Positions 17,584-26,881 of a stretch of 64,000 bases of DNA are shown here, piece after piece. The notes beneath the pieces are model-generated. The model was not told the origin of the DNA. It did no database searches and worked only from the letters and a program-made list of their open reading frames with translations. The stretch is from Prevotella melaninogenica ATCC 25845 (GTDB taxonomy: Bacteria > Bacteroidota > Bacteroidia > Bacteroidales > Bacteroidaceae). Location: assembly GCF_000144405.1 (NCBI RefSeq), contig NC_014371.1, positions 1,210,501 to 1,274,500 of the forward strand, in the 5' to 3' direction. Each line of letters begins with the position of its first letter. Within the stretch, counting starts at the first letter, position 1. A program made the position numbers and the translations under genes.

Positions 17584-18252
17584 TTAGAAATAACCACCAA
17601 CTCTTAAGAAGAAGGTATTATTCAACTTCTTTTTAGGATAGAAATCGTCAAATGCCTTCCCTTGGACTGATATCTTCCGATAGGATGAGTAAACATCAAA
17701 ATCAGAAAGTCCATAACCAAGAGCAACGAAAATATTATTACTTTCGACCCTAACAGTAGGGCGTATATCCCAAAAGCACCACTGCATATCGTTTGTGTGT
17801 ATGCTTTTTTGCTGTGAGGCTTGTGTTGTTGTATTAATATACTTTACATTAACAAGGGTATACGGAAGCTGGAACATTACACCAAAGTCTACTCCGAGTT
17901 TGAAAGTCCAGTTTCCCACTTGAGCTATAGTAGGGCTATTTAGTGATAACGTAGGCTCTAAATAGATATTCTGTGGTTTACAATCCTTTTCTGATAACTT
18001 CCAATAGTCCCATTCCCCATGATGGAGTTCTGACTGCGGGATATGATTAGCGTGCCATTGCTTATAATATCCGAAAGAAGCACCCACACCAATACTTTTG
18101 TTCAAGTAATATAGATAGGTTAGTCGAGTATCATAAGCTTGATTTGTCATAATACCTGCACTCATGGATATTTCATGACAAGCATTCTCCCCTTGCGCCA
18201 TAGCACACAATGGTAAAAAAGAAATTAAATAAATGATATTTCTGAATTTCAT
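17584..18252 (-). CDS. Putative outer-membrane beta-barrel protein
   Basis: The 222-residue protein has a Sec signal peptide (KFRNIIYLISFLPLCAMAQG, cleavage near Ala-Gln). Alternating hydrophobic strands follow: ISMSAGIMTN, LTYLYYLNKSIGVGASFGYY, FKLGVDFGVMF and VALGYGLSDFDVY. It ends in FFLRVGGYF, a terminal Phe as expected for BAM-dependent barrel insertion. This is a porin-like or OmpW/OprF-sized barrel with no specific assignment. I used the ATG at 18252; one three codons upstream is also possible. It is a single-gene unit bounded by repeats. Confidence 0.7.
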   Translation of the reverse strand: MKFRNIIYLISFLPLCAMAQGENACHEISMSAGIMTNQAYDTRLTYLYYLNKSIGVGASFGYYKQWHANHIPQSELHHGEWDYWKLSEKDCKPQNIYLEPTLSLNSPTIAQVGNWTFKLGVDFGVMFQLPYTLVNVKYINTTTQASQQKSIHTNDMQWCFWDIRPTVRVESNNIFVALGYGLSDFDVYSSYRKISVQGKAFDDFYPKKKLNNTFFLRVGGYF

Positions 18253-18443
18253 TTCGTTCAAAAATTCCTTATCTGTTATGAATCATGATTACCTCTATTG
18301 ACCATGTTTCCCTAAACGCATAGTAAACACGTAAACTACCACTCATAAGTACCGATGTTAACTGTGGTTTATCGCTACAAATAACTTGTCTACTCGTAAA
18401 CCTGTCTACTCGTCAACTCACACAAGGGGTATCTCGCATTTCA

Positions 18444-18480
18444 CGCCCCTCCCTATGGGGGAGGGGTCGGGGGAGGGGCC
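18444..18480. repeat. GC-rich palindromic repeat with GGGGTATCTCG leader
   Basis: CCCCTCCCTATGGGGGAGGGG plus a GGGGGAGGGG tail, preceded by GGGGTATCTCG at 18427. The same composite is found at 42434 (reverse), 58836 and 60519. The rest of 18262-18519 has ACTTGTCTACTCG-type repeats and no gene. Confidence 0.8.
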
Positions 18481-18519
18481 AGTTGTTTTGTTGTTTTGTT
18501 GTTTTGTTATTTTTCCTTT

Positions 18520-19149
18520 TTACAGCAAGCTCTCTCCAAATATCGCGTTCTTAATATCCTTCTCGTGTTCGAATACGAAGCGAGCAACGATAGCACTCAA
18601 TAGGGCTGTTGAAGGAAGTTTCACACTCGTAGCAGACTTCAGACGGTCGAGGACACCCTTGAGGTCTGAGTCGATGTAAACGGTAGCCAAACGAGAGTCG
18701 CGTGCCTTATAGTCGCGTGCCAAGTCGAGAAAAATCTGCCAGCTATCCTCACCGCTATCCTTTGCAAGAGAATATTCGCGTGCTAACTGTCTGCCCTCCG
18801 CCTTTGGGAGCTTCTTTGCTGCTGGTGCAGTACGGTCCTTACGATCAGTGCCCTCTTGTTTTGGCTCTACACGACCAAACGGACTTGCAGGAGTCGTTGG
18901 TGCTGCTGGCTCGTCAACATCTCCAATAGCTTCAGCATACTCCTCTGGCTGCTGTTCCTCAACCTGAGTACGCACCTCCTGCTCAACATTGTTCGTATCA
19001 TACTGTGCAGGCTCGTTAGCTTCCTGCTCATCCGTCGTCGTCTCCTCTGAATTAGTAGTAGGATTTGGTCTTGCACTCTTCTGTACGCTATGTGCCAAGT
19101 CGGTCATTGCACCAGGCATCATAACCATTGTTTTCTTCTTCTTAGCCAT
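18520..19149 (-). CDS. Putative ParB-like/centromere-binding partner of ParA
   Basis: The 209-residue protein has a basic start (MAKKKKT) and a long acidic, Pro/Thr/Gln-rich, probably disordered middle (about residues 25-115). The compact C-terminal domain (about 150-209: TVYIDSDLKGVLDRLKSATS...TALLSAIVARFVFEHEKDIKNAI) has the strand-helix-helix order of a ribbon-helix-helix DNA-binding fold. It is also similar in style to DUF3408 proteins of Bacteroides conjugative elements. It lies downstream of parA in the same direction, with three 28-bp direct repeats in between. I infer that it binds those repeats. Confidence 0.6.
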   Translation of the reverse strand: MAKKKKTMVMMPGAMTDLAHSVQKSARPNPTTNSEETTTDEQEANEPAQYDTNNVEQEVRTQVEEQQPEEYAEAIGDVDEPAAPTTPASPFGRVEPKQEGTDRKDRTAPAAKKLPKAEGRQLAREYSLAKDSGEDSWQIFLDLARDYKARDSRLATVYIDSDLKGVLDRLKSATSVKLPSTALLSAIVARFVFEHEKDIKNAIFGESLL

Positions 19150-19282
19150 TGTATCTTAATTTCTTTGTTTTTACTTTATTATATATAAACGTGGGACCTT
19201 ATCATTTCCTTTCACTTGGTGTGTCCCCTCGTCATCGTCTCTCCCCTATTGCGCCCTCACGAAGTCTTCCCGGTTAGCATCG

Positions 19283-19380
19283 TCTAACATCGTTTGTCTA
19301 ACCAATTTTATTAGATTTTATTTATCTAATCAGTTTTATCAGACCCTATTTATCTAACCAGTTTTATCCAACTTCATCCC
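19283..19380. repeat. Three 28-bp direct repeats, candidate partition site
   Basis: TCTAAyCArTTTTATy begins at 19297, 19325 and 19353, giving an exact 28-bp period with a shared TATTTA tail in the first two copies. A short extra TCTAACAT is 14 bases before the first. It lies between parA and the ParB-like gene, the usual place for a plasmid-type centromere. Confidence 0.75.
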
Positions 19381-19386
19381 GTTAGG

Positions 19387-19420
19387 CACTCCCCCTCTTT
19401 CGGAGGGGGCTGGGGGGAGG
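19387..19420 (-). repeat. GC-rich palindromic repeat at the end of parA
   Basis: CCCCCTCTTTCGGAGGGGG forms a hairpin just beyond the parA stop at 19425. It may serve as an mRNA end. Confidence 0.65.
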
Positions 19421-19424
19421 TTTT

Positions 19425-20087
19425 TTACTTCATCCTCCTCAGCATATAATCAAACGCCTTCTTCACCGCATCACGCTGTGTACCGAGCAATTCGAAAGTG
19501 TTTGTACGCTTTAGTGTCGCACGGCTGTTGACAACTGGTGTGACACGTCCGAAGTTTCCAAACACCTCATCGGTTCTGCGCCACATCTCCTGCTCCTCAG
19601 CCGTACCGATACGTGGGTCGATGCGGTTTGGAACGAAGAAGAGTTGTGCGGTCATCTGTGGGTTATGCTCGCGAAGTACGTTAAGCACCTGAACGAAGAC
19701 GCCCGTTGAGTCCAACGCCTTATCCTCATATTCGTAAGGACAAACGATGTAGTCTGCACCCACGAAGAGCGGAGCCAAACCGTCCTCACTGATATTACCA
19801 GGAGAGTCAAACAATACGAATCCTTCTACCTGTGAAGCTGAGTCAACTAATGTCTGCATTGTCTCGACATCAGTCACGTCAAAGTCCTGAACGTTATAAG
19901 GTTCTTCCTCACCCTCATAGATCAGCTTATCCTTTCGACGCTGCATCAGAATCGTCTTCTGCAAGTCGGTATCAATGATACATACGTCCTTACCCTTTGC
20001 AGCGAGATAGTTGGCAAAGAGGATGCACAGCGTACTCTTCCCTACTCCACCTTTCTGATTTGCAAAAACAATCTTCTTATTCTTCAT
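19425..20087 (-). CDS. parA: ParA-family partition ATPase
   Basis: The 220-residue protein has the deviant Walker A KGGVGKST (residues 12-19), DTDLQK (switch/Walker A'), FDSPGN (Walker B-like) and the C-terminal MLRRMK. The short length and absence of an N-terminal HTH place it with type Ib plasmid ParA or the TraA-like ParA of Bacteroides mobile elements, not Soj. It positions DNA by an ATP-driven gradient on the nucleoid. Its partner is the gene at 18520-19149. No Spo0J/ParB-type gene or classic parS motif is visible nearby. Confidence 0.88.
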   Translation of the reverse strand: MKNKKIVFANQKGGVGKSTLCILFANYLAAKGKDVCIIDTDLQKTILMQRRKDKLIYEGEEEPYNVQDFDVTDVETMQTLVDSASQVEGFVLFDSPGNISEDGLAPLFVGADYIVCPYEYEDKALDSTGVFVQVLNVLREHNPQMTAQLFFVPNRIDPRIGTAEEQEMWRRTDEVFGNFGRVTPVVNSRATLKRTNTFELLGTQRDAVKKAFDYMLRRMK

Positions 20088-20665
20088 TGTTTATATATTT
20101 ATATTTTTAATTTCTTATCTTTTTCTTTATTTACGTATTTGCGTGTTCGAATATTTATATTTTCATTCGTTCACTTGTTTACGTATTAATCGCCTTTGCC
20201 GTTTCCTCATTCGGAGTCTTGCAAGTTGACTGCCTCTCCCCCGCTCTGCTCTTTGTGTCGATTCTCTCTTTCTTTGAGCGAGGAAAGGACTTTTCAATGG
20301 TTTTCTCCTTTCAATTTATCTTTTTGCGCCTTTTAAACGCTATTTCCTTCTCTTTCATCAACAAGTTTGATAGTGTTAAAAATATCTTTTTGATACTTAT
20401 ACCTATCTTTTCTCCCACCTTTTCATCAGAGCAGTTTACATTTTTCCACATTGACATAGCGTAACGCTTTCTTTCTGTAAATTCTCCTCCACTTCATCAG
20501 GGCTCATTTCTGCAATATTTTTTATTCTTCGTCCCTCTACCCACAAATTCTGAAGTTATAAATTACTTATTTCTTCCCTCTCGTCTGAGAAACTCAACTT
20601 TCTGGTGTCAAGGGTTCAGACGAGCAAGAGCATCAATTAGTGAGTAACTTCTTAATTCTGCTTTT
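20088..20665. other. Gene-free pyrimidine-rich spacer upstream of parA
   Basis: The plus strand is T/C-rich, with only a shadow-like frame at 20219-20464 that has biased composition and no domain. I see no tRNA and no clear promoter element for parA. Confidence 0.5.
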
Positions 20666-21355
20666 TTAGTCATCAACTACCATAGTCGTCTTCAACACGC
20701 AGAATGGAATCAAAGCAAGAACGAAGTTTAACAGAGAGGTAATAGTAAAAATGTTCGTAATCTCTGTCATCGTCGCACCACTAACCCATGTATATACAAC
20801 AAAGTATGCGAAATCTATCAACCACGTCAAAACTTGACAGCCAAACAAAGATGCACCAAACAAACGAATCTTACCAGCATAAGTACGCACTAATTGCACA
20901 CACAGAACTAACTTCGTAATAAAAAACACAAGGAAAGCTACTTTCGTGAAATAAGCAAAATATGATGGTAATCCACCATGAAGAATTGCCATCATTTCCT
21001 CCTCTTGAGTAAAAAGCAACTGTGGCAAAGCACCTGCAAGAGCTAAGCAAAATATAAGCACCATCATAATTGTGACAGTCAACTGTACAGCCTTATCACC
21101 ATTCTTATTTAAGCATCTACGAAATACCTCCAGCATCGCTAACTTTGTCGCAGCAATGACAAAATACTCAATAGCACGAATAAAGCTATACGACTGCGCT
21201 GTCGCAAAAGCATTCGTAAGAACTCCCTGCCCAGCATTGGGCACTGATGTCCATCCATCGATCAGATTGAAAACACTAAAAACAACGAACAAGCCTAAGC
21301 TCCAATTTAAAACCTGGCCCTCTTTAGGTGTAATAGAAAAAGCCTTTAATTTCAT
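20666..21355 (-). CDS. Hypothetical multi-pass membrane protein
   Basis: The 229-residue protein has about six hydrophobic segments: LNWSLGLFVVFSVF, AIEYFVIAATKLAML, VTIMMVLIFCLALAGAL, YFTKVAFLVFFITKLVL, SLFGCQVLTWLIDFAYFVVY and SLLNFVLALIPFCVL. There are charged loops and no recognised transporter or enzyme motif. It is the last gene before the A-rich tract and has a good promoter (21423-21454). Function is unknown. Its position upstream of the partition genes, in the same direction, is the only context. Confidence 0.7.
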   Translation of the reverse strand: MKLKAFSITPKEGQVLNWSLGLFVVFSVFNLIDGWTSVPNAGQGVLTNAFATAQSYSFIRAIEYFVIAATKLAMLEVFRRCLNKNGDKAVQLTVTIMMVLIFCLALAGALPQLLFTQEEEMMAILHGGLPSYFAYFTKVAFLVFFITKLVLCVQLVRTYAGKIRLFGASLFGCQVLTWLIDFAYFVVYTWVSGATMTEITNIFTITSLLNFVLALIPFCVLKTTMVVDD

Positions 21356-21422
21356 ATATATTTATATAAAGGTTGAATTAAATAAATACGCACATATTGA
21401 TGTGGTTATATTTTTATACTTG

Positions 21423-21454
21423 CAAATATACATCTATTTATCGAAACAAGCAAA
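21423..21454 (-). promoter_or_regulatory. Promoter of the membrane-protein gene
   Basis: On the minus strand TTTG (21451-21454), a 20-base spacer and TATATTTG (21423-21430) match the consensus, 68 bases before the ATG at 21355. Confidence 0.7.
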
Positions 21455-23229
21455 TACATCTAAACATTTTTAATGAGAAAAATAAAAAGATAAGAAAGCA
21501 AAAATGCAATAAAATATTTATCCTTTTGCTTTTTAATCTTTATATATATTTATGTAGATACATACTAATAAAACAAATAAACAAAATAAAGAAAAAACAT
21601 CAATTAGAAAAGAAAAACACAAAGAGTAAAATAAAATATAATCTATATTTATATATTTATATGCTTAATAAGATATAAAGCAAAATAAATCTGATATGTA
21701 TTTACATTATTATATATCTTTGTAATTAACGATTTGAACATTTAAATAATAACACAAACAAATAAAGAGCAAGACAAAAGAAAAAAGTGAGCGTAAAAGG
21801 AAACAAACGTATAGGATCAGAAAACTACATTTGAAAAGAAAAAGGAAAGCATTTGTCAACGATAACAGAGAAAAGCTAAAAGCCAAAACACGATGAATTC
21901 GAACAAAAACGCATAAACATATTTAATCAAATATATAAAAACATAGAATCCTAATAATCAATAGGAAAAGCAAACAACAAAGCACAAAGAAACCCTATCA
22001 TATAGAATCAATAAATAGATAAACATAAGAAAAACAACGATTTCATCGAGAGGAAAACAACAAAACGACTTTAGACAAACAAGAAAAGAATATCCATTGA
22101 AACGAAAGAGAAAAAGCAAAAGAAATAGAAAGATAAAAACATAAATATGCGTTTAAGTAAATATATATAATATTGATATTCTGACATTTATAACACATTA
22201 GAAAAAAATAATGCAAAACAAAAATATAAAGACCGATTTATACAAAAACATAAATAAGAAAACACACAGAAAAAAGAAAACGCTTGGCAAAAAGAAATTG
22301 AAAGCGACAAAATAAACAAACAAAGAAGGAACCACAAAGAAGAATCTTAATAGCAAAGTGAGAAAACTAATAAAATAAACAAAAGTAAGAGAAGCTACTA
22401 AATAATACAGAGAGAATAAAATAAAAGACACCAAGAAGAACTAAATACATTTATATATTTACGTATTTAAGAGCTAATCAAAACGCAACATTGAATCTTT
22501 TATTTATTTCAATATTTAATTAATCATGTAATTACATATGCTAAAACATATTTATATATTTATCAAACATAAACACACAAAAATAATATTATATGGTTAT
22601 ATAAATATAGAATTATATTATAACACATTAAATTAAAAAGTCAATTACATAAATAATAAACGAAAATAAAAACAAAGTAGATAAACAAACAAAGAAATAA
22701 AACGATAAAAGTATTTTTATATACTTAAATATTCAAGCAAAAATATCAAAAAATAAACAGATGAAAGGGTAAAAATGAAGCCAAAATGAGAGGGAAAAAA
22801 GGGGAAAGGAAGTGCGACAAAAAGATGAAAAGAGACAGAAAGACAAAGAAGAGACAGAATGACATAAAGACAAAATAAGAGGAAAGACAGAATGACATAA
22901 AGACAAAGTGATAAAAAAGACAGAGTAACAGGAAAGACAGAATACATAAAAAAATACGATCCTGAAATAAGAAAAGTAAGGTTAAAAAAAAACAGGCTAT
23001 AAACAGAGATGGGTAACAAACAAATTAAAAAGAATAGATAACTAACAAGAAGAGTTTTGATTTAAATTGCTGTCACTTTTAACAAATAGGACAAAACAAC
23101 TATAAACCAAAGGGTTCCAGAATAAAATTGAGTGAGAGGAGTGACAGTAAAACGAAAAATACTTCAAAACAATGAAAGGAAAGACAATAATCTTCTGAAG
23201 TATAGAGGAATAAAACAAAACTCTTATAT
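21455..23229. other. Gene-free, extremely A-rich tract with 33-bp and GTGCGAC repeats
   Basis: For about 1.8 kb the plus strand is dominated by A with few C or T in the right half. No frame has a recognisable protein. At 22853, 22886 and 22919 GACAG(A)-units recur with a 33-bp period (GACAGAATGACATAAAGAC is shared by the first two). At 22812 there is GTGCGACAAAAAGATG, one of the dispersed motifs that cluster at 40.6-42.2 kb. An origin or other easily melted DNA element is possible. Confidence 0.6.
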
Positions 23230-23678
23230 CCTTAATTCCGCAGTATTTTTTCTTGTGAGAAAATTTTATATGTTGAGACGTCTTTTTGGGGCTCTATATG
23301 TTGATATGAGGTGCTTCGGTGTTTCTTGGCTCTTTTCTAAGCATAAAATCCCCCACCCAAACCAATGGGGAAGTATGAAAAACCACAAAAAATACTTCCA
23401 TAACAGAATGCTTTGCCGCTACTTCCACGTTTACCCAATACAGATTCGGTAAGTTTTTCAAAGCCCAACTTTGAGAAAACATCCATAATGTGATAAATTC
23501 CACCGAAAGAAGTGATATTCACGTTTTTAATTGCTACCTTTGCCATGTCAGATTTTTGCTTACTTGTTATGTTTGCAGCATCAAGATAGGTGAAATTTCT
23601 GACATATCCAAGTGTTTTGAGAACCTTGTTTCTCAGACACATGGAGTTCTTACAAGAGTTTATGCTGCGGAATTAAGG
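23230..23678. mobile_element. Internally deleted IS1380-like element (449 bp)
   Basis: The ends are inverted repeats: CCTTAATTCCGCAG(T)AT at 23230 and its complement ATGCTGCGGAATTAAGG ending at 23678, about 16-17 bp with one mismatch. More weakly paired sequence (TCTTGTGAGAA against TCTTGTAAGAA) continues inward. The interior has only the beginning of a transposase gene. No clear target duplication is visible (TATAT on the left, TAAGG on the right). It can only move if a full relative supplies transposase. Confidence 0.65.
23337..23546 (-). pseudogene. IS1380-family transposase, N-terminal fragment
   Basis: From the ATG at 23546 the minus strand encodes MAKVAIKNVNITSFGGIYHI and continues MDVFSKLGFEKLTESVLG. 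This resembles the N-terminus of IS1380-family transposases common in Bacteroides and Prevotella. About 50 residues later the similarity stops in GSIFCGFSYFPIGLGGG, and the DDE catalytic core is missing. It is an inactive remnant. Confidence 0.6.
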
Positions 23679-23693
23679 TAAGGTAAACCATAT

Positions 23694-24977
23694 ATGAACC
23701 ATCATTTTATCAACTCTATACTTCAATGGCTGCTCATTGCTATTGTCTTGACAGCAATCGGAGCATTGGTCTTAGGGGTCGTTGCCGATGGCGGTAAGGG
23801 GCCGACAGTGATAGGTCTGCTCATCGGCGGGGCGCTCATCTGGGCAGAGCATTACACCAAGAAGCGGGCCGAGAAGCGTGACGTGCTGGAGATGGAGACG
23901 TCGGCAGATAAGGCGGAGGACGGCACGGATGCATTGCCAGCGAGCGAGGAAGCACCGACCGAGAGCTATCGCATCGAACGGGAAGACAATTTTTCCACAG
24001 CCATAGAGGCACTGACGCATCAGGAGATTGCCGCAGGGCAGAATAGAGTGCTTGCATTTGAAGACTCGATGGTGTACACCTATGAGCTGACGGAGGTAGG
24101 ATTGCTCACGGGAAGCGGAGAGCAGATGCGCTTCTCGGTGGTGATTCCGCTGCGTCGCAGCAACTGGCAGACAGAGCAGGAAGAGATAGAGAGAAGGCTC
24201 GCAGAGGTATGGAGGTGTCTGTGGCAAGACTATGGTTTTGAGACGGCGCATGCGTTGTCAGAGAGCAGCCTGATGCTCAAGATAGAGGCTTGCGGGCCGG
24301 TAGCCCACGCCGTGAAAGCGTTGAAGCCCACGCAAGATATACTTCACGAGATTATCATACGTCGGGATCTGCATCTGTTAGACTCGTATTTGCTCATTCA
24401 CGGCTATGATTGGCCAGAATATGCCTATCTTAGAGGTGGACAGGTGGTGCACGATTTCAGAGAAGAAGAGGGTGTGGCAAGAAGTGTGTACCATGAAGAT
24501 GAGGCGATGGCTGTGGCACGACTGTACGACTTCCAAGACTGCCAACGCATCAGCGAGGCGGAGTATTTAGAGGCACTTTCCTCTTACGCCCACCTGCCTT
24601 TTGCGTATCATGGTTCTTACATGGCGTATAAAAACAATAAGTTCAAAGGCGTAGTCTTCACCCTGATTGCGGGCAAATTCCACTTGTTTTGCGGTATTGA
24701 CGAGGCCTACTTTACGACGGATCTGAGCATGTTTGACCTTTGGGAGGAGACACGTCAGTATAACTGTCGAGTGATGGAGGTACGCTTCAGATACGACCAT
24801 CTGCCCATGATGCGCCTGCTGACAGGAGAGATATTATATATCGATGTGGTGCCGGACAAGTGTGGGCCATTATATTATCTTGTTTCAAGCTCGTATGGCA
24901 GCAGAGATTATGCTCACATCAAGGCCGATTATGATGCCGCGAAGGTGGCAGAGATAGGGGTGAAGATAAAACTTTAA
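23694..24977 (+). CDS. Hypothetical protein with two N-terminal membrane segments
   Basis: The 427-residue protein starts 16 bases after the IS remnant. Residues about 9-31 and 37-50 are hydrophobic (LQWLLIAIVLTAIGALVLGVV; PTVIGLLIGGALIWAE). A charged linker and a soluble domain of about 340 residues rich in Trp, Tyr and acidic residues follow, with no motif I recognise. The segment FSVVIPLRRSNWQTEQEEIERRLAEV suggests an alpha/beta domain. The gene is visibly richer in G and C than the tracts on both sides. It is probably anchored in the inner membrane with the domain in the cytoplasm. Function is unknown. Confidence 0.7.
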   Translation: MNHHFINSILQWLLIAIVLTAIGALVLGVVADGGKGPTVIGLLIGGALIWAEHYTKKRAEKRDVLEMETSADKAEDGTDALPASEEAPTESYRIEREDNFSTAIEALTHQEIAAGQNRVLAFEDSMVYTYELTEVGLLTGSGEQMRFSVVIPLRRSNWQTEQEEIERRLAEVWRCLWQDYGFETAHALSESSLMLKIEACGPVAHAVKALKPTQDILHEIIIRRDLHLLDSYLLIHGYDWPEYAYLRGGQVVHDFREEEGVARSVYHEDEAMAVARLYDFQDCQRISEAEYLEALSSYAHLPFAYHGSYMAYKNNKFKGVVFTLIAGKFHLFCGIDEAYFTTDLSMFDLWEETRQYNCRVMEVRFRYDHLPMMRLLTGEILYIDVVPDKCGPLYYLVSSSYGSRDYAHIKADYDAAKVAEIGVKIKL

Positions 24978-25221
24978 TATAGTATAGCCTCAAATCCGCA
25001 ACTAAGCCTTTCAACGTCCTTCTTGCGTGTACACATCCTCTCATTACTGAATTTGCAGATAATTTGAACTTGAAGCACCCACTTTTGCCTACAATATCCC
25101 CTTACCCCACAATGTGACTTGAGGCAATACGCAATATCATTCCCATAAGTTGGGCTCTTCAGCAATAGGGAGTGATAATCTGAATCTATTACACAATAAG
25201 CCAGACTGAGTTTCAAAAGAA

Positions 25222-25725
25222 CTATTTCCTCTTTACCTTCCTCAATACCATTCTCAACGAATCAGTGACTACCCTTTTCTCATTACACATAATGAAATCT
25301 GAGGGCAAAACAAATAAGGCTAATGTATCTTCGTCGCCTTCACCTTGGCGTTCATAACGTAATTTAACTGAAATGATTTTATTCTTTACGTGCGTATTAT
25401 TATTCTTATATGTATTGGTTCCAGAGAACGGAAAAGACTTCCCCACCTTTATATTCTTATCACAAAAGTCCAACCGTAAGGAATCGGGATTCAATACATA
25501 GTCTCCTTTTAAATTAAAGAGAAGGTAATACCAGCCACCGAAGTACATACTACTGACCTTCACCATACGATTCTCTGATAAAGGAATATCGTGGCTAAAC
25601 TTATTGTTATCTAACGGAAGAACAAATCCAGTATCACATGATAGAAGTGATAACAAGAAGAAAATACAAAGCCCAAGCCATTTAATGCGCCAACAGCTAA
25701 CTATCATTTTCGATAAAATCTTCAT
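25222..25725 (-). CDS. Hypothetical small lipoprotein
   Basis: The 167-residue protein has a signal sequence WLGLCIFFLLSLLSC with a lipobox LLSC (Cys near residue 30). The mature part of about 135 residues is predicted to be mostly beta, with no known domain. The gene starts 40 bases after the HigA-ImmA stop in the same direction, so it may be transcribed with the toxin-antitoxin genes. A second possible ATG is six codons in. The gap to its right (24978-25221) holds only a low-quality frame that I did not annotate. Confidence 0.6.
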   Translation of the reverse strand: MKILSKMIVSCWRIKWLGLCIFFLLSLLSCDTGFVLPLDNNKFSHDIPLSENRMVKVSSMYFGGWYYLLFNLKGDYVLNPDSLRLDFCDKNIKVGKSFPFSGTNTYKNNNTHVKNKIISVKLRYERQGEGDEDTLALFVLPSDFIMCNEKRVVTDSLRMVLRKVKRK

Positions 25726-25765
25726 AACGCAACTTGTATAAACCCATACTAATCAAATTGATAAT

Positions 25766-26881
25766 CTATAAAATCTTGTTCTCAAAACAATTCTTTATTT
25801 TGTACATGCCAATCTCATACTTATATCTACCAAAAAGTATTTGTGGGTTTACACCATACTTTTCAGCTTCAGCCTTTATATAAGGAGCAATCTTATAAGG
25901 TACGACGTCGCGAGTTCTTGCCAAGAATTTCTTCCAATCAGAGGCTGGCATAACTGCATTCAAGGCAAATTCGTCAGCCTCCGTTTCCTCCGAAGTTTTC
26001 TTATCGTCAGGGATATTTATCATTGTCTGTCCATCCTTTTCAAGATGATTGTAAACATGACCAACCTCATGTAAAATTGTAAAAGCAAAATTATCAATAG
26101 AGGGTATACGCTCGGTAACAACGATGGTAGGATTATCGCCCGTCCAAAACGACATACCATCCACTGGGACCTGACCAATTTTCGCGACATGTAAGAATCG
26201 AATACCAAATTTATTCAGAAGCGTTGCTGTCTTTTTGATAGTATCCTTGTTCTCTTTAAACACTACATTCAGCCCTTTTGTTAATTGACCTGCAGCATTC
26301 TTGTCGAAATTGCCCAAAGAAGACTTATCATGTTGCGAAAGATATCGACAGTAGTATTTCCAAGAAAAAATATCTATAGGATTTGTTGTCACTTTTTCTG
26401 ACTTACGATAATAGTAAGAAAATTCTTTTTCCTTTGCTTTAAGTTCCAAGAAACTATCTAAACAGTCGACAGAAAAAACATCAAAGATTCTTTTGACATC
26501 GTCGATGACATTGCCATTTATAATACCAACCTTCTTAAAAAATAGTGTGTTTATTTGTTCTTTGAGAACATTCCATACATCTAACATTTTTGTCTGCAAC
26601 ACAACTCTTTCGCTCAGTTTTGCACTGTCTAATTCGTATTGTGCCTGAACCTGCATGAGAAATGTTGCAGAAATATTGAGCACTTTTTCCAATAATAATG
26701 CCATTTCAGGCGTTAGAGAACGCTTGCCTTTTATGACATCATTCAGAATTGGTCTCTGTATGCCAGTGAGTCCAGACAATTCACTCTGCTTCATGTCGCG
26801 AGCAGAGAGCTCGTCCTTAATCACTTCTCCCACATGAGTTGCCTCAAAGGGAACAGCCTGATTAAAGCTAAACTTAGTCAT
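25766..26881 (-). CDS. higA: HigA-like antitoxin fused to an ImmA/IrrE-type metallopeptidase
   Basis: The 371-residue protein begins with a HigA-type helix-turn-helix (HVGEVIKDELSARDMKQSELSGLTGIQRPILNDVIKGKRSLTPEMALLLEKVL, about residues 17-69). A middle region of about 150 residues follows. The C-terminal ImmA/IrrE (DUF955) zinc peptidase carries HEVGH near residue 270, with a third ligand candidate in EETEADEFA. ImmA proteases cleave repressors in mobile elements, so the fusion may let the antitoxin respond to a signal. It overlaps the toxin gene by 8 bases. The plain HigA antitoxin is only about 100 residues. Confidence 0.85.
   Translation of the reverse strand: MTKFSFNQAVPFEATHVGEVIKDELSARDMKQSELSGLTGIQRPILNDVIKGKRSLTPEMALLLEKVLNISATFLMQVQAQYELDSAKLSERVVLQTKMLDVWNVLKEQINTLFFKKVGIINGNVIDDVKRIFDVFSVDCLDSFLELKAKEKEFSYYYRKSEKVTTNPIDIFSWKYYCRYLSQHDKSSLGNFDKNAAGQLTKGLNVVFKENKDTIKKTATLLNKFGIRFLHVAKIGQVPVDGMSFWTGDNPTIVVTERIPSIDNFAFTILHEVGHVYNHLEKDGQTMINIPDDKKTSEETEADEFALNAVMPASDWKKFLARTRDVVPYKIAPYIKAEAEKYGVNPQILFGRYKYEIGMYKIKNCFENKIL

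Noticed and set aside
19283-19380. Classical parS site
   Set aside because: The repeat does not resemble the TGTTTCACGTGAAACA palindrome. It is a direct-repeat array as in plasmid type Ib centromeres.
22198-23019. Membrane-like Phe-rich proteins in the A-rich tract
   Set aside because: Any minus-strand frame through A-rich DNA gives Phe/Leu/Ser runs. There is no start signal and no conserved segment.
24974-25216. 80-residue Cys-rich minus-strand frame
   Set aside because: There is no promoter or family resemblance, and it is squeezed between gene ends. It could be a decayed gene, but the support is too weak to annotate.
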